A stretch of 8,646 bases of DNA from Candidatus Competibacteraceae bacterium (lineage in GTDB: Bacteria; Pseudomonadota; Gammaproteobacteria; Competibacterales; Competibacteraceae). This document shows, piece after piece, positions 1 to 5,307 of the stretch. The translations under genes and the position numbers were made by a program. Location of the stretch: the NCBI GenBank assembly GCA_020445005.1, contig JAGRHM010000199.1, positions 1-8,646 on the forward strand, given 5' to 3'. Position 1 is the first letter of the stretch, and the number at the start of each line of letters is the position of its first letter. The notes beneath the pieces were generated by a model. That model was not told the DNA's origin and did no database searches. It worked only from the letters and a program-made list of their open reading frames with translations.

Positions 1-851
1 TGGCGCTGGCCGACGGCGTAGTCGTTGAAGTCGTGGGCTGGGGTGATCTTGACACAACCACTGCCGAAGCCGGGATCGACGTACTCATCGGCGATGATAG
101 GGATATTGCGCCCGGTCAGCGGTAGCGCCGCGTGAAGGCCGATCAGATGTTTGTACCGCTCATCGTCCGGGTGAACGGCGACCGCAGTGTCGCCGAGCAT
201 GGTTTCCGGGCGAGTGGTGGCGACGATCAGATCGCCGCCACCCTCGACGAGGGGGTAGCGGATGTGCCAAAGAAAGCCGCTTTCCTCGGCGCTGGCCACT
301 TCCAGATCGGAAACGGCGGTATGCAGCACCGGGTCCCAGTTGACCAGCCGTTGACCCCGGTAGATCAGCCCTTCTTCATACAGGCGGACAAACACCTCGC
401 GCACTGCGGCTGACAAGCCGTCGTCCATGGTGAAGCGTTCCCGCGTCCAGTCCACCGATGCGCCCATGCGTCGCAACTGTTGAGTAATAGCGCCGCCGGA
501 TTCCGCTTTCCAGGTCCAGACCCGTTCGATAAACGCTTCACGGCCCAGATCGTGGCGGGTCTTGCCTTCGCCAGCCAGTTGTCGCTCAACTACCATTTGC
601 GTGGCGATGCCAGCATGATCGGTGCCGGGTTGCCACAGGGCGTTGTAACCGCGCATCCGATGATAACGGGTCAGCGCGTCCATGATGGTGTCCTGGAAGG
701 CGTGGCCCATGTGCAGGGTGCCCGTGACGTTAGGCGGCGGGATCATGATGCAATAAGGCGCGCCCTGGCCGCTGGGCGCGAAGCAGCCGCGCGCTTCCCA
801 GAAGGCATACCAGCGCGGTTCGATGGTGTGGGGTTCGTAAGTCTTGTCCAT
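1..851 (-). CDS. valS: Valyl-tRNA synthetase, N-terminal part (cut by window edge)
   Basis: This enzyme charges tRNA-Val with valine in the cytoplasm and is a class I aminoacyl-tRNA synthetase. I translated the minus strand from the ATG at 849-851 and obtained 283 uninterrupted codons up to the window edge. The start reads [19 protein letters not shown], typical of ValRS. The class I HIGH signature appears as HMGH at residues 47-50, after PPPNVTGTL. The connective-peptide editing domain begins with the [14 protein letters not shown] block around residues 211-224 and continues to [16 protein letters not shown] around 263-278. Family members are about 950 residues, so roughly 30 percent is present; the KMSKS loop and tRNA-binding C-terminus lie outside the window. 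The ribosome site is weak (GAAGA about 9 bases before ATG). It is transcribed in the same direction as the lipoprotein upstream but is separated from it by a terminator, so it is probably its own unit. Confidence 0.96.
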   Translation of the reverse strand, partial: MDKTYEPHTIEPRWYAFWEARGCFAPSGQGAPYCIMIPPPNVTGTLHMGHAFQDTIMDALTRYHRMRGYNALWQPGTDHAGIATQMVVERQLAGEGKTRHDLGREAFIERVWTWKAESGGAITQQLRRMGASVDWTRERFTMDDGLSAAVREVFVRLYEEGLIYRGQRLVNWDPVLHTAVSDLEVASAEESGFLWHIRYPLVEGGGDLIVATTRPETMLGDTAVAVHPDDERYKHLIGLHAALPLTGRNIPIIADEYVDPGFGSGCVKITPAHDFNDYAVGQR

Positions 852-919
852 GTGCGGTCTTCAGATGGTGAGAATCGGCGGACGTGGCGCAGCCAGCGAA
901 AGTTTTTAACCTTGCAAAA

Positions 920-925
920 AGTATA
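920..925 (-). promoter_or_regulatory. Candidate -10 element for valS
   Basis: On the minus strand this reads TATACT, a five-of-six match to the sigma-70 -10 box. It would place transcription start near 913, giving a leader of about 60 bases before valS. No convincing -35 hexamer lies 16-18 bases upstream, so the call rests on the -10 alone. It sits just downstream of the terminator at 973-998, where valS would need its own promoter. Confidence 0.3.
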
Positions 926-972
926 ACCCAGTTAGCGGGTGTGCGGATTCACCCCAAAAAGCGAGCCCCATG

Positions 973-998
973 AAAAAACCCGCCGTTGAGCGGGTTTT
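973..998 (-). terminator. Intrinsic terminator after the lipoprotein gene
   Basis: A perfect 9-base inverted repeat, AAAACCCGC at 975-983 and GCGGGTTTT at 990-998, encloses a 6-base loop. Read on the minus strand, the stem ends in a run of six T residues (complement of 973-978). It begins 27 bases after the lipoprotein stop codon. Stem, loop and T-run all fit a rho-independent terminator for that gene. The long A/T pairing means it could act weakly on the opposite strand too, but no plus-strand gene is present here. Confidence 0.88.
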
Positions 999-1024
999 GC
1001 CGATGCAATCCGCGCTGAGAGCGA

Positions 1025-1663
1025 CTATTTCTTTTTCGCGGGTTTCCTGGGGGATGCGGGTTCGACCGCAATGGCCAGATCCTCGGTGTAGGTCAGCAAA
1101 ATCTGATCGCCCACGTCAAGCCGGCTGATGTCGACATCCTTGGGCGCCCGCACGGTTAATGACCGCTCCGGCCCTTGGAGCGTCACTTTGCGGGTCTTGT
1201 GGTCAATCGCCAGGACGTTGGCGATGATTTCCACGGTATTGCGCACGCTGCCGGCCGGCTTCTCGCCCAGCGCGGCGCGATCGCCGCTCAGCGTTTCCCG
1301 CTTGCCGGTCAATCCGCCCGAGGTGTCCCGGCTGAACCGCACCGCCATGGCTTCGGTGTAGCGGGCGACGACCTGATCGCCCACCCGCACCTGTGGCAGG
1401 TTGCGGACTTCTTCGCCGACATGGATGGTAAACGGCTTGCCACCCTTGGGTTTCAGTGTCACCAGGCGCTGTTTGAGATCGACTGCTTTCACGGTGGCGG
1501 TCATGGTGGTGACCTCACGCTCCTGGATGGCCGGAGCCGCTACGGGTTGGGGAGTGGGCGCTTTTTCCATTGCGGCTTTGTCCTTGTCTCCACCGTACAG
1601 GGAGGTGCAACCGGTGGTGAATAGCAGTCCCATCGCTGCCAGGGCTACAACAGGTTTGTTCAT
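1025..1663 (-). CDS. Putative outer-membrane lipoprotein with two tandem repeats
   Basis: The product is 212 residues and I do not recognise a named family. It starts with a lipoprotein-type signal: KP, a hydrophobic stretch, then FTTGC with Cys19 as the likely lipidated residue. Threonine at -3 is a less usual lipobox residue. Residue +2 is Thr rather than Asp, so outer-membrane sorting is expected. After a low-complexity linker rich in Ala and Pro (about 29-48), two related modules of about 60 residues follow, at roughly 51-110 and 141-200. They share the pattern V/I-D...VTL...VGDQ...YTE-(M/L)-A-(V/I). A linker of about 30 residues joins them, and the tail is basic (PRKPAKKK). The start is supported by AAAGAGAG just upstream of ATG. 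It is monocistronic or the end of a unit, with a terminator directly downstream. Function is unknown; a small beta-rich periplasmic fold is plausible from the strand-like periodicity. Confidence 0.85.
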   Translation of the reverse strand: MNKPVVALAAMGLLFTTGCTSLYGGDKDKAAMEKAPTPQPVAAPAIQEREVTTMTATVKAVDLKQRLVTLKPKGGKPFTIHVGEEVRNLPQVRVGDQVVARYTEAMAVRFSRDTSGGLTGKRETLSGDRAALGEKPAGSVRNTVEIIANVLAIDHKTRKVTLQGPERSLTVRAPKDVDISRLDVGDQILLTYTEDLAIAVEPASPRKPAKKK

Positions 1664-1790
1664 TGATGCTCTCTTTGGCCCACTTGGGCATTTTTCGGGG
1701 TTGATTCTCGAGGGGATTGGCCATGCTGAAGGTGCGGGAGCTGGTAAAGACTATGCTGTAATCACCAACCGGTTTCCACTTCCGATGCCG

Positions 1791-1831
1791 GCGGCGATTA
1801 TAGCGATTCCAGCGCCGTTCGCCGCTTTTTT
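1791..1831 (+). other. Hairpin plus T-run in an unexplained orientation
   Basis: A 7-base inverted repeat, GCGGCGA at 1791-1797 and TCGCCGC at 1819-1825, encloses a 21-base loop. It is followed on the plus strand by TTTTTT at 1826-1831. This has the form of an intrinsic terminator for plus-strand transcription, yet both neighbouring genes run on the minus strand. The left arm overlaps a perfect TATAAT read on the minus strand (1797-1802), which could be the -10 of the lipoprotein gene, although no good -35 goes with it. The rest of the creC-lipoprotein gap (1664-1878) shows no gene and no minus-strand terminator. Confidence 0.35.
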
Positions 1832-1878
1832 CATCAAGGGCCGGTAACGTACTTACAAACCCTTAAACCTCTACCCTG

Positions 1879-3327
1879 TTACGCAATAACCGCCGGCAAG
1901 GTCAGACAGGCCAAGACGCCCAACACATTCCCCTGCGCATCCCGCCAGTTATCCACCCTGATCGTCCCACCGTGCAATTGCGCCGCTTCGCGAACAAACG
2001 CCAGCCCCAAGCCGGTGCTTTTGCGTCCGGTATCCGGGCGAGGCAGGGAATAAAACCGTTCAAACAGCCGCTCAAGCGCATAATCTGGGATGATGCCGCC
2101 GGTGTTCGCGACCGTCAGCCGCCAGGCGTCGCTAACTCTTTCGGCATCCAGCGTGATGTTGCCCTGGACTGGCGTGAAATCCAGGGCGTTGTCCAGCAAA
2201 TTGCCAATGGCCTGCCTGATCAGGAACGGCTCGCCAAGTAGAGTCGCGTCCTCTGGAATCCGCTGTGCAATCCGCAACTGCTTCCGATTCGCCACGGGCA
2301 TCCGGGAGATCAGCAGGTCCTCCACAGTTCGAGCAAGCAAGACGGGACGTTGTTCCTGAAGTTCGCGGCGTTGCTCGACCGTCGCCAGCGCCAGCAGGCG
2401 TTCCACCAGTTGCTGCAGCCGTTCCGCCTCATTAGCGGCCAGATGAGCAAACCGTTCGCGTTGTGCTGTAGGCAGTTCACCCTGCAATAATTCCGCAGCG
2501 CCGGCAATCGCCGCCAGCGGACTTTTCATTTCATGGGTCAAAGTGTGAACATAATGCTCGACATAATCCCGCCCCTCCAGCCGGTCGCGCATGGTCGCTA
2601 CCGCCTCCGCCAGCGCCTGCATTTCCGGGCCGCCGCCTTGTGGCACCGTTGCGCGTTGCCCTTCAGCGGCGGCGCGGGCGTAGGCGGCGAGACGATGGAT
2701 TGAGCGCGCCAGCGCCCAGGAGAATCCCAGTCCCACGGTCAGTGATACGGCGACGAGCACGGCGGCGGCGCGGCGCAGCTTGGCCTCCGCCCGGTCCACA
2801 TAGGGTTGGATACTGGAGCCAGGTTTGGCCACGCTTAACACGCCGATGATGCGTTCTCCATCCCGAATCGGCGCCGCTACATACATCACCGAGGTCCGTT
2901 CATCAGCAGGATTTTCCCGGGTGGTGCGGGCGCCATACTCCCCGCGCAGAGTCAGGTAGACATCGTTCCAGCGCGAGTAATCCTGACCAACCGCCTGACC
3001 GGTGGAATCAAATAGAACGATGCCCTGTTCATCGGTGATGTATACGCGGTGATCCAGGGTATTTTTAACGATATCCCAAACCTCGGCATTGGGAGTGCGC
3101 CAGGCGTATTCGGCTAATCGGACCTGAAAACGGCCATTGGTCAAGTTGCCACTGAGCACCTCATCCCGCGCCAGCACTGCCAGCAAATTGGCGGTATCGA
3201 TCAGCGTCTCCTCTGTAGCTTGGCGGAACGCCGGCTTGATTTCCACGCCCAGAATATTGAGGGAAAAGTAGACGCCAAGACCGACGATTAGAAAGTAACC
3301 TAGAAACAGTTTGAGGCCCAGACGCAT
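1879..3327 (-). CDS. creC: Sensor histidine kinase CreC
   Basis: This is the inner-membrane sensor kinase of the CreBC two-component system, expected to phosphorylate CreB. It has 482 residues, against about 474 in E. coli. TM1 spans about residues 7-27. A periplasmic sensor follows (about 28-186) with stretches I recall as nearly shared with E. coli CreC, such as VGQDYSRWND and SVMYVAAPI. TM2 spans about 187-206 and a HAMP-like linker runs to about 255. The H-box HTLTHEMKSP carries the phosphoacceptor His265. The ATPase domain shows the N-box LLDNALDF (Asn380) and the G2 motif GLGL at 439-442. The G1 box reads NTGGII (from Asn408) where E. coli CreC, as I recall, has DTGSGI, so the canonical Asp is Asn. 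That exchange occurs in other kinases and need not inactivate it. The gene begins 8 bases after the creB stop, with no strong ribosome site of its own, which suggests translational coupling. Confidence 0.93.
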   Translation of the reverse strand: MRLGLKLFLGYFLIVGLGVYFSLNILGVEIKPAFRQATEETLIDTANLLAVLARDEVLSGNLTNGRFQVRLAEYAWRTPNAEVWDIVKNTLDHRVYITDEQGIVLFDSTGQAVGQDYSRWNDVYLTLRGEYGARTTRENPADERTSVMYVAAPIRDGERIIGVLSVAKPGSSIQPYVDRAEAKLRRAAAVLVAVSLTVGLGFSWALARSIHRLAAYARAAAEGQRATVPQGGGPEMQALAEAVATMRDRLEGRDYVEHYVHTLTHEMKSPLAAIAGAAELLQGELPTAQRERFAHLAANEAERLQQLVERLLALATVEQRRELQEQRPVLLARTVEDLLISRMPVANRKQLRIAQRIPEDATLLGEPFLIRQAIGNLLDNALDFTPVQGNITLDAERVSDAWRLTVANTGGIIPDYALERLFERFYSLPRPDTGRKSTGLGLAFVREAAQLHGGTIRVDNWRDAQGNVLGVLACLTLPAVIA

Positions 3328-3335
3328 GATCGGAC

Positions 3336-4046
3336 TCAGGAGTCGTCGTGGATGCGCACTGAGTAACCCAGGCCGCGGTGTGTGCGAATCGGGTCAAGGG
3401 TCGGGGCGATTTCCCGCAGTTTGGCCCGCAGGGTTTTAATATGCGTGTCCACGCTACGCTCGAAACTGGCGGTCGGGTCAGGCCAGACTTGGTCCATCAA
3501 CTGCCCGCGGGAAAAGACTCGCTCGGGCTGCGCCAGCAGGGTTTTGAGCAGTAAATATTCGTAGCGGGTCAGATCCAGAGTTTGGTTGTGAAATCGAATG
3601 GCCGCGCGGACTTCATCGATCTCAAACCAGGCGCTGCAGACGCCTTGGACAACAGTTGCCTGATCGATAACGGGAGGATTACGAACGGTGCGTTTCAGAA
3701 TCGCCTTGACCCGCGCCGCCAGTTCGCGCGGACTGAACGGCTTGGTGACATAATCATCCGCGCCCAATTCCAGGCCCAGCACCCGATCCAGCTCGGCGTT
3801 TCGGGCGGACAGGATCAATGTGGGAATTTCCGAGCTGCGTCGTAACCGTTTGAGCAATTCCAATCCCGAACCATCAGGCAATCCCAAATCGAGAATAAGG
3901 AGATCACAAGAACCTTTCGCCAGCTCCGCCTCCGCCTCGCGGACCAGAGTCCGCCAGCTCACCTGAAAACCTTCGCTGGTTAGCGCGAACTCAACCACTT
4001 CCGCAATGGAAGGTTCATCTTCGATCAGCAGAATATGGGCCGTCAT
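3336..4046 (-). CDS. creB: Response regulator CreB (OmpR/PhoB type)
   Basis: This is the DNA-binding response regulator partner of CreC. Counting from the ATG at 4044-4046 it has 236 residues, close to E. coli CreB at about 229. The receiver domain carries the acidic pair in IEDE (residues 9-11), the phosphoacceptor Asp53 in LILDLGLPDG, Ser80 in LSAR and Lys102 in VTKPFSPRE. The C-terminal winged helix (about 135-233) has LTRYEYLLLKTLL, VDTHIKTLRAKLR and a THRGLGYS ending, as in CreB. A GTG two codons upstream (4050-4052) keeps the frame, but its first base is the last G of the GAGG ribosome site. The ATG at 4046 has ideal 5-base spacing, so I chose it. About 98 bases separate it from the upstream channel gene, with no clear terminator, so co-transcription is plausible. 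In enterics CreB binds direct repeats of TTCAC; I saw no such repeat in this window. Confidence 0.93.
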   Translation of the reverse strand: MTAHILLIEDEPSIAEVVEFALTSEGFQVSWRTLVREAEAELAKGSCDLLILDLGLPDGSGLELLKRLRRSSEIPTLILSARNAELDRVLGLELGADDYVTKPFSPRELAARVKAILKRTVRNPPVIDQATVVQGVCSAWFEIDEVRAAIRFHNQTLDLTRYEYLLLKTLLAQPERVFSRGQLMDQVWPDPTASFERSVDTHIKTLRAKLREIAPTLDPIRTHRGLGYSVRIHDDS

Positions 4047-4051
4047 ATTCA

Positions 4052-4056
4052 CCTCG
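4052..4056 (-). promoter_or_regulatory. Ribosome binding site deciding the creB start
   Basis: On the minus strand the bases read CGAGG, followed by TGAAT and then ATG at 4046. The 5-base spacer is ideal. The competing in-frame GTG at 4052 uses the last G of this site, so it cannot be served by it. This favours the ATG. Confidence 0.7.
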
Positions 4057-4144
4057 CCACAGCCAGTCCAGTCGGGTGAAGCGTAGCGTATTCCGCTGGA
4101 GGACGCCCAGGTCAGTTATATCCGGCTTCTCTGCCGCATAAGGT

Positions 4145-5152
4145 TTACTCCGGTACGCAAATTTCCCGGCGCTGGATGGCCACCACCGTGTGAAACACCA
4201 GAACCGCCACGACCAGCGAGAGCAGCGCCAGCAATCCAACGCCTATCCGATCAAATACCAAACCCGGCAGGCGCGCGCCCATAATCAGCGTGGCCAGGGT
4301 CAGCGCCGCCAGCGGGAAGGAATACGCCCAGGCGGAAATGAAGAACGGCAGGCGCAGAAAACGCACCGCGTTGCTGGCCAGGAGCAACGCTAAAAACAGG
4401 GCGGTGTAATACAGGATGCGGGCGAAGGCGTCCAGCTCGCCCGTCAGCCCGATATAGGCGATAAAGCCTACTGAGGGCGGCGCCAGCAGAATAAACAGCG
4501 TAGGCGCCAGCCGCACCGGCAATGGTTCGTGAAAAAACAGCCGATATAGCACGATAGTCAACAGCACAATCCAGAAGACCAGGCCAATGCTGAAAAAGAA
4601 CCAGGATAGTTCCGGCGAGGCTAGACGCACCCCGGCGACCGGGATGATGATGTTGCCGACGACTGGAATGAACCAGGCGGGGTTGGCGTGCTTGATATCG
4701 TAGTGGGTGTGGTGAATCCAACTGCCGAAGATCGCCAGAGTGAATCCCAGATGCAGGATAGCGCCGGCGACCCAGAGCCAGAAAGCCGCGCCCGGCGCTG
4801 TTTCCAGATACGCAATCGCGAGCAGCAGCAGGGAAATCGACGCGGTAGGAAAAAAGTTGATGCGGATGGGATGCCGCATTTCCATACCAATGGCTTGCGG
4901 GTAACGCAGGGCTTTCAGGCCATAGATAATGAGCAGAATAACGAACAGGACGCTCACGATGCCGCGTAAGCCCGCGCTGATGATCGGAGGTGCTCCCAGG
5001 ACGGTGTGCGCTTTTTGCCAGGCCAGCGTGAGACCGGCCAGGCCCATGACGGTTGAGAAAAACGCGATGGGAAAGTGTTCCAGACACGAATGCGAAGTTG
5101 CTGTGTTCGATGTAGTAGTTGATGTAGGGGGCATCGGCGTGGCGGTGTTCAT
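4145..5152 (-). CDS. TDT / SLAC1-TehA family anion channel or exporter
   Basis: The product is a 335-residue integral inner-membrane protein with about ten hydrophobic helices after a soluble Thr/Ser-rich N-terminus of some 24 residues. The first helix begins LEHFPIAFFSTVMGLAGLTLAW, matching the start of the tellurite-resistance/dicarboxylate transporter (TDT) family, which holds TehA, plant SLAC1 and the yeast sulfite pump Ssu1. Further family-like segments are EMRHPIRINFFPT (about 91-103), FIPVVGNIIIP (161-171) and AWAYSFPLAALTLATL (274-289). The last resembles the SLAC1/TehA helix holding the gating Phe, so Phe279 is the likely gate residue by analogy. Substrate cannot be read from sequence: chloride or nitrate, sulfite, C4-dicarboxylate and oxyanion roles all occur in the family. 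The ribosome site is poor, and an alternative ATG lies at codon 7. It has a strong promoter with an operator-like palindrome and may be transcribed together with creBC downstream. Confidence 0.85.
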   Translation of the reverse strand: MNTATPMPPTSTTTSNTATSHSCLEHFPIAFFSTVMGLAGLTLAWQKAHTVLGAPPIISAGLRGIVSVLFVILLIIYGLKALRYPQAIGMEMRHPIRINFFPTASISLLLLAIAYLETAPGAAFWLWVAGAILHLGFTLAIFGSWIHHTHYDIKHANPAWFIPVVGNIIIPVAGVRLASPELSWFFFSIGLVFWIVLLTIVLYRLFFHEPLPVRLAPTLFILLAPPSVGFIAYIGLTGELDAFARILYYTALFLALLLASNAVRFLRLPFFISAWAYSFPLAALTLATLIMGARLPGLVFDRIGVGLLALLSLVVAVLVFHTVVAIQRREICVPE

Positions 5153-5175
5153 GTCATCAATCCCGGGTTCGACAT

Positions 5176-5195
5176 ATATTAGAATAATCTAATAT
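5176..5195. promoter_or_regulatory. Perfect 8-4-8 palindrome, probable repressor operator
   Basis: The plus strand reads ATATTAGA, a 4-base spacer ATAA, then TCTAATAT; the arms are exact reverse complements. It ends one base from the -10 box of the TDT gene and covers the predicted transcription start near 5190, the classic position for a repressor site. The 20-base size and AT-rich arms fit a dimeric winged-helix repressor. ArsR-type sulfide or persulfide sensors (BigR/SqrR/YgaV) use AT-rich palindromes of similar size as I recall, but I cannot confirm a match. No candidate repressor gene is in the window. Confidence 0.7.
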
Positions 5196-5196
5196 T

Positions 5197-5225
5197 ATTA
5201 TACTTGGTTCACCCTGAAAGGCAAA
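5197..5225 (-). promoter_or_regulatory. Sigma-70 promoter for the TDT channel gene
   Basis: On the minus strand the -35 box reads TTTGCC (5220-5225), the spacer is exactly 17 bases, and the -10 box is a consensus TATAAT (5197-5202). Predicted transcription start is near 5190, giving a leader of about 38 bases before the ATG at 5152. It is the best promoter match in the window. The palindrome at 5176-5195 directly follows it. Confidence 0.7.
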
Positions 5226-5239
5226 CCGAGACTAACCTG

Positions 5240-5267
5240 TTCAAATTACAGATGCTGAAATTAAAAT
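5240..5267 (+). promoter_or_regulatory. Candidate promoter for the S8 protease gene
   Basis: On the plus strand TTCAAA (5240-5245) is followed after 16 bases by TAAAAT (5262-5267), five of six matches to the -10 consensus. Start would be near 5274, about 34 bases before the ATG at 5308. The region is AT-rich, so chance matches are likely, but it is the best plus-strand candidate close to the gene. Confidence 0.35.
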
Positions 5268-5298
5268 AAATCCTTCGGTTCCTTACTTCTCCATTCAT

Positions 5299-5304
5299 GG
5301 AGGA
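5299..5304 (+). promoter_or_regulatory. Ribosome binding site of the protease gene
   Basis: GGAGGA is a near-perfect Shine-Dalgarno sequence but sits only 3 bases before the ATG at 5308, closer than the usual 5-9. The next in-frame ATG at 5332 would give a tidier signal peptide but lacks a good site of its own. I kept 5308 and regard 5332 as a real alternative. Confidence 0.6.
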
Positions 5305-5307
5305 TTC

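Noticed and set aside
132..926. Overlapping open frames of 74 to 148 codons on both strands within 132-926
   Set aside because: They lie over valS, whose minus-strand frame gives a continuous, recognisable ValRS; the others have no family features.
852..972. T-box or other riboswitch leader for valS
   Set aside because: The leader is too short, shows no T-box sequence or specifier stem, and T-box control of valS is not expected in this group.
1175..1847. Plus-strand open frames of about 150 codons opposite the lipoprotein gene
   Set aside because: They are antisense shadows in GC-rich coding sequence, with low-complexity translation and no ribosome site. The minus-strand frame has a lipoprotein signal and internal repeats.
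4251..5087. A 278-codon minus-strand open frame overlapping the TDT gene
   Set aside because: It is in an alternative frame of a hydrophobic gene and its translation is Arg/His/Ser/Gly-rich without domains. The overlapping 335-codon frame gives a clear ten-helix membrane protein.
4047..5307. CreB binding repeats (TTCAC, six bases, TTCAC) near creB or the TDT promoter
   Set aside because: Single TTCAC or GTGAA pentamers occur, for example near 4050, 4074 and 5209, but no direct pair with the required spacing was found.
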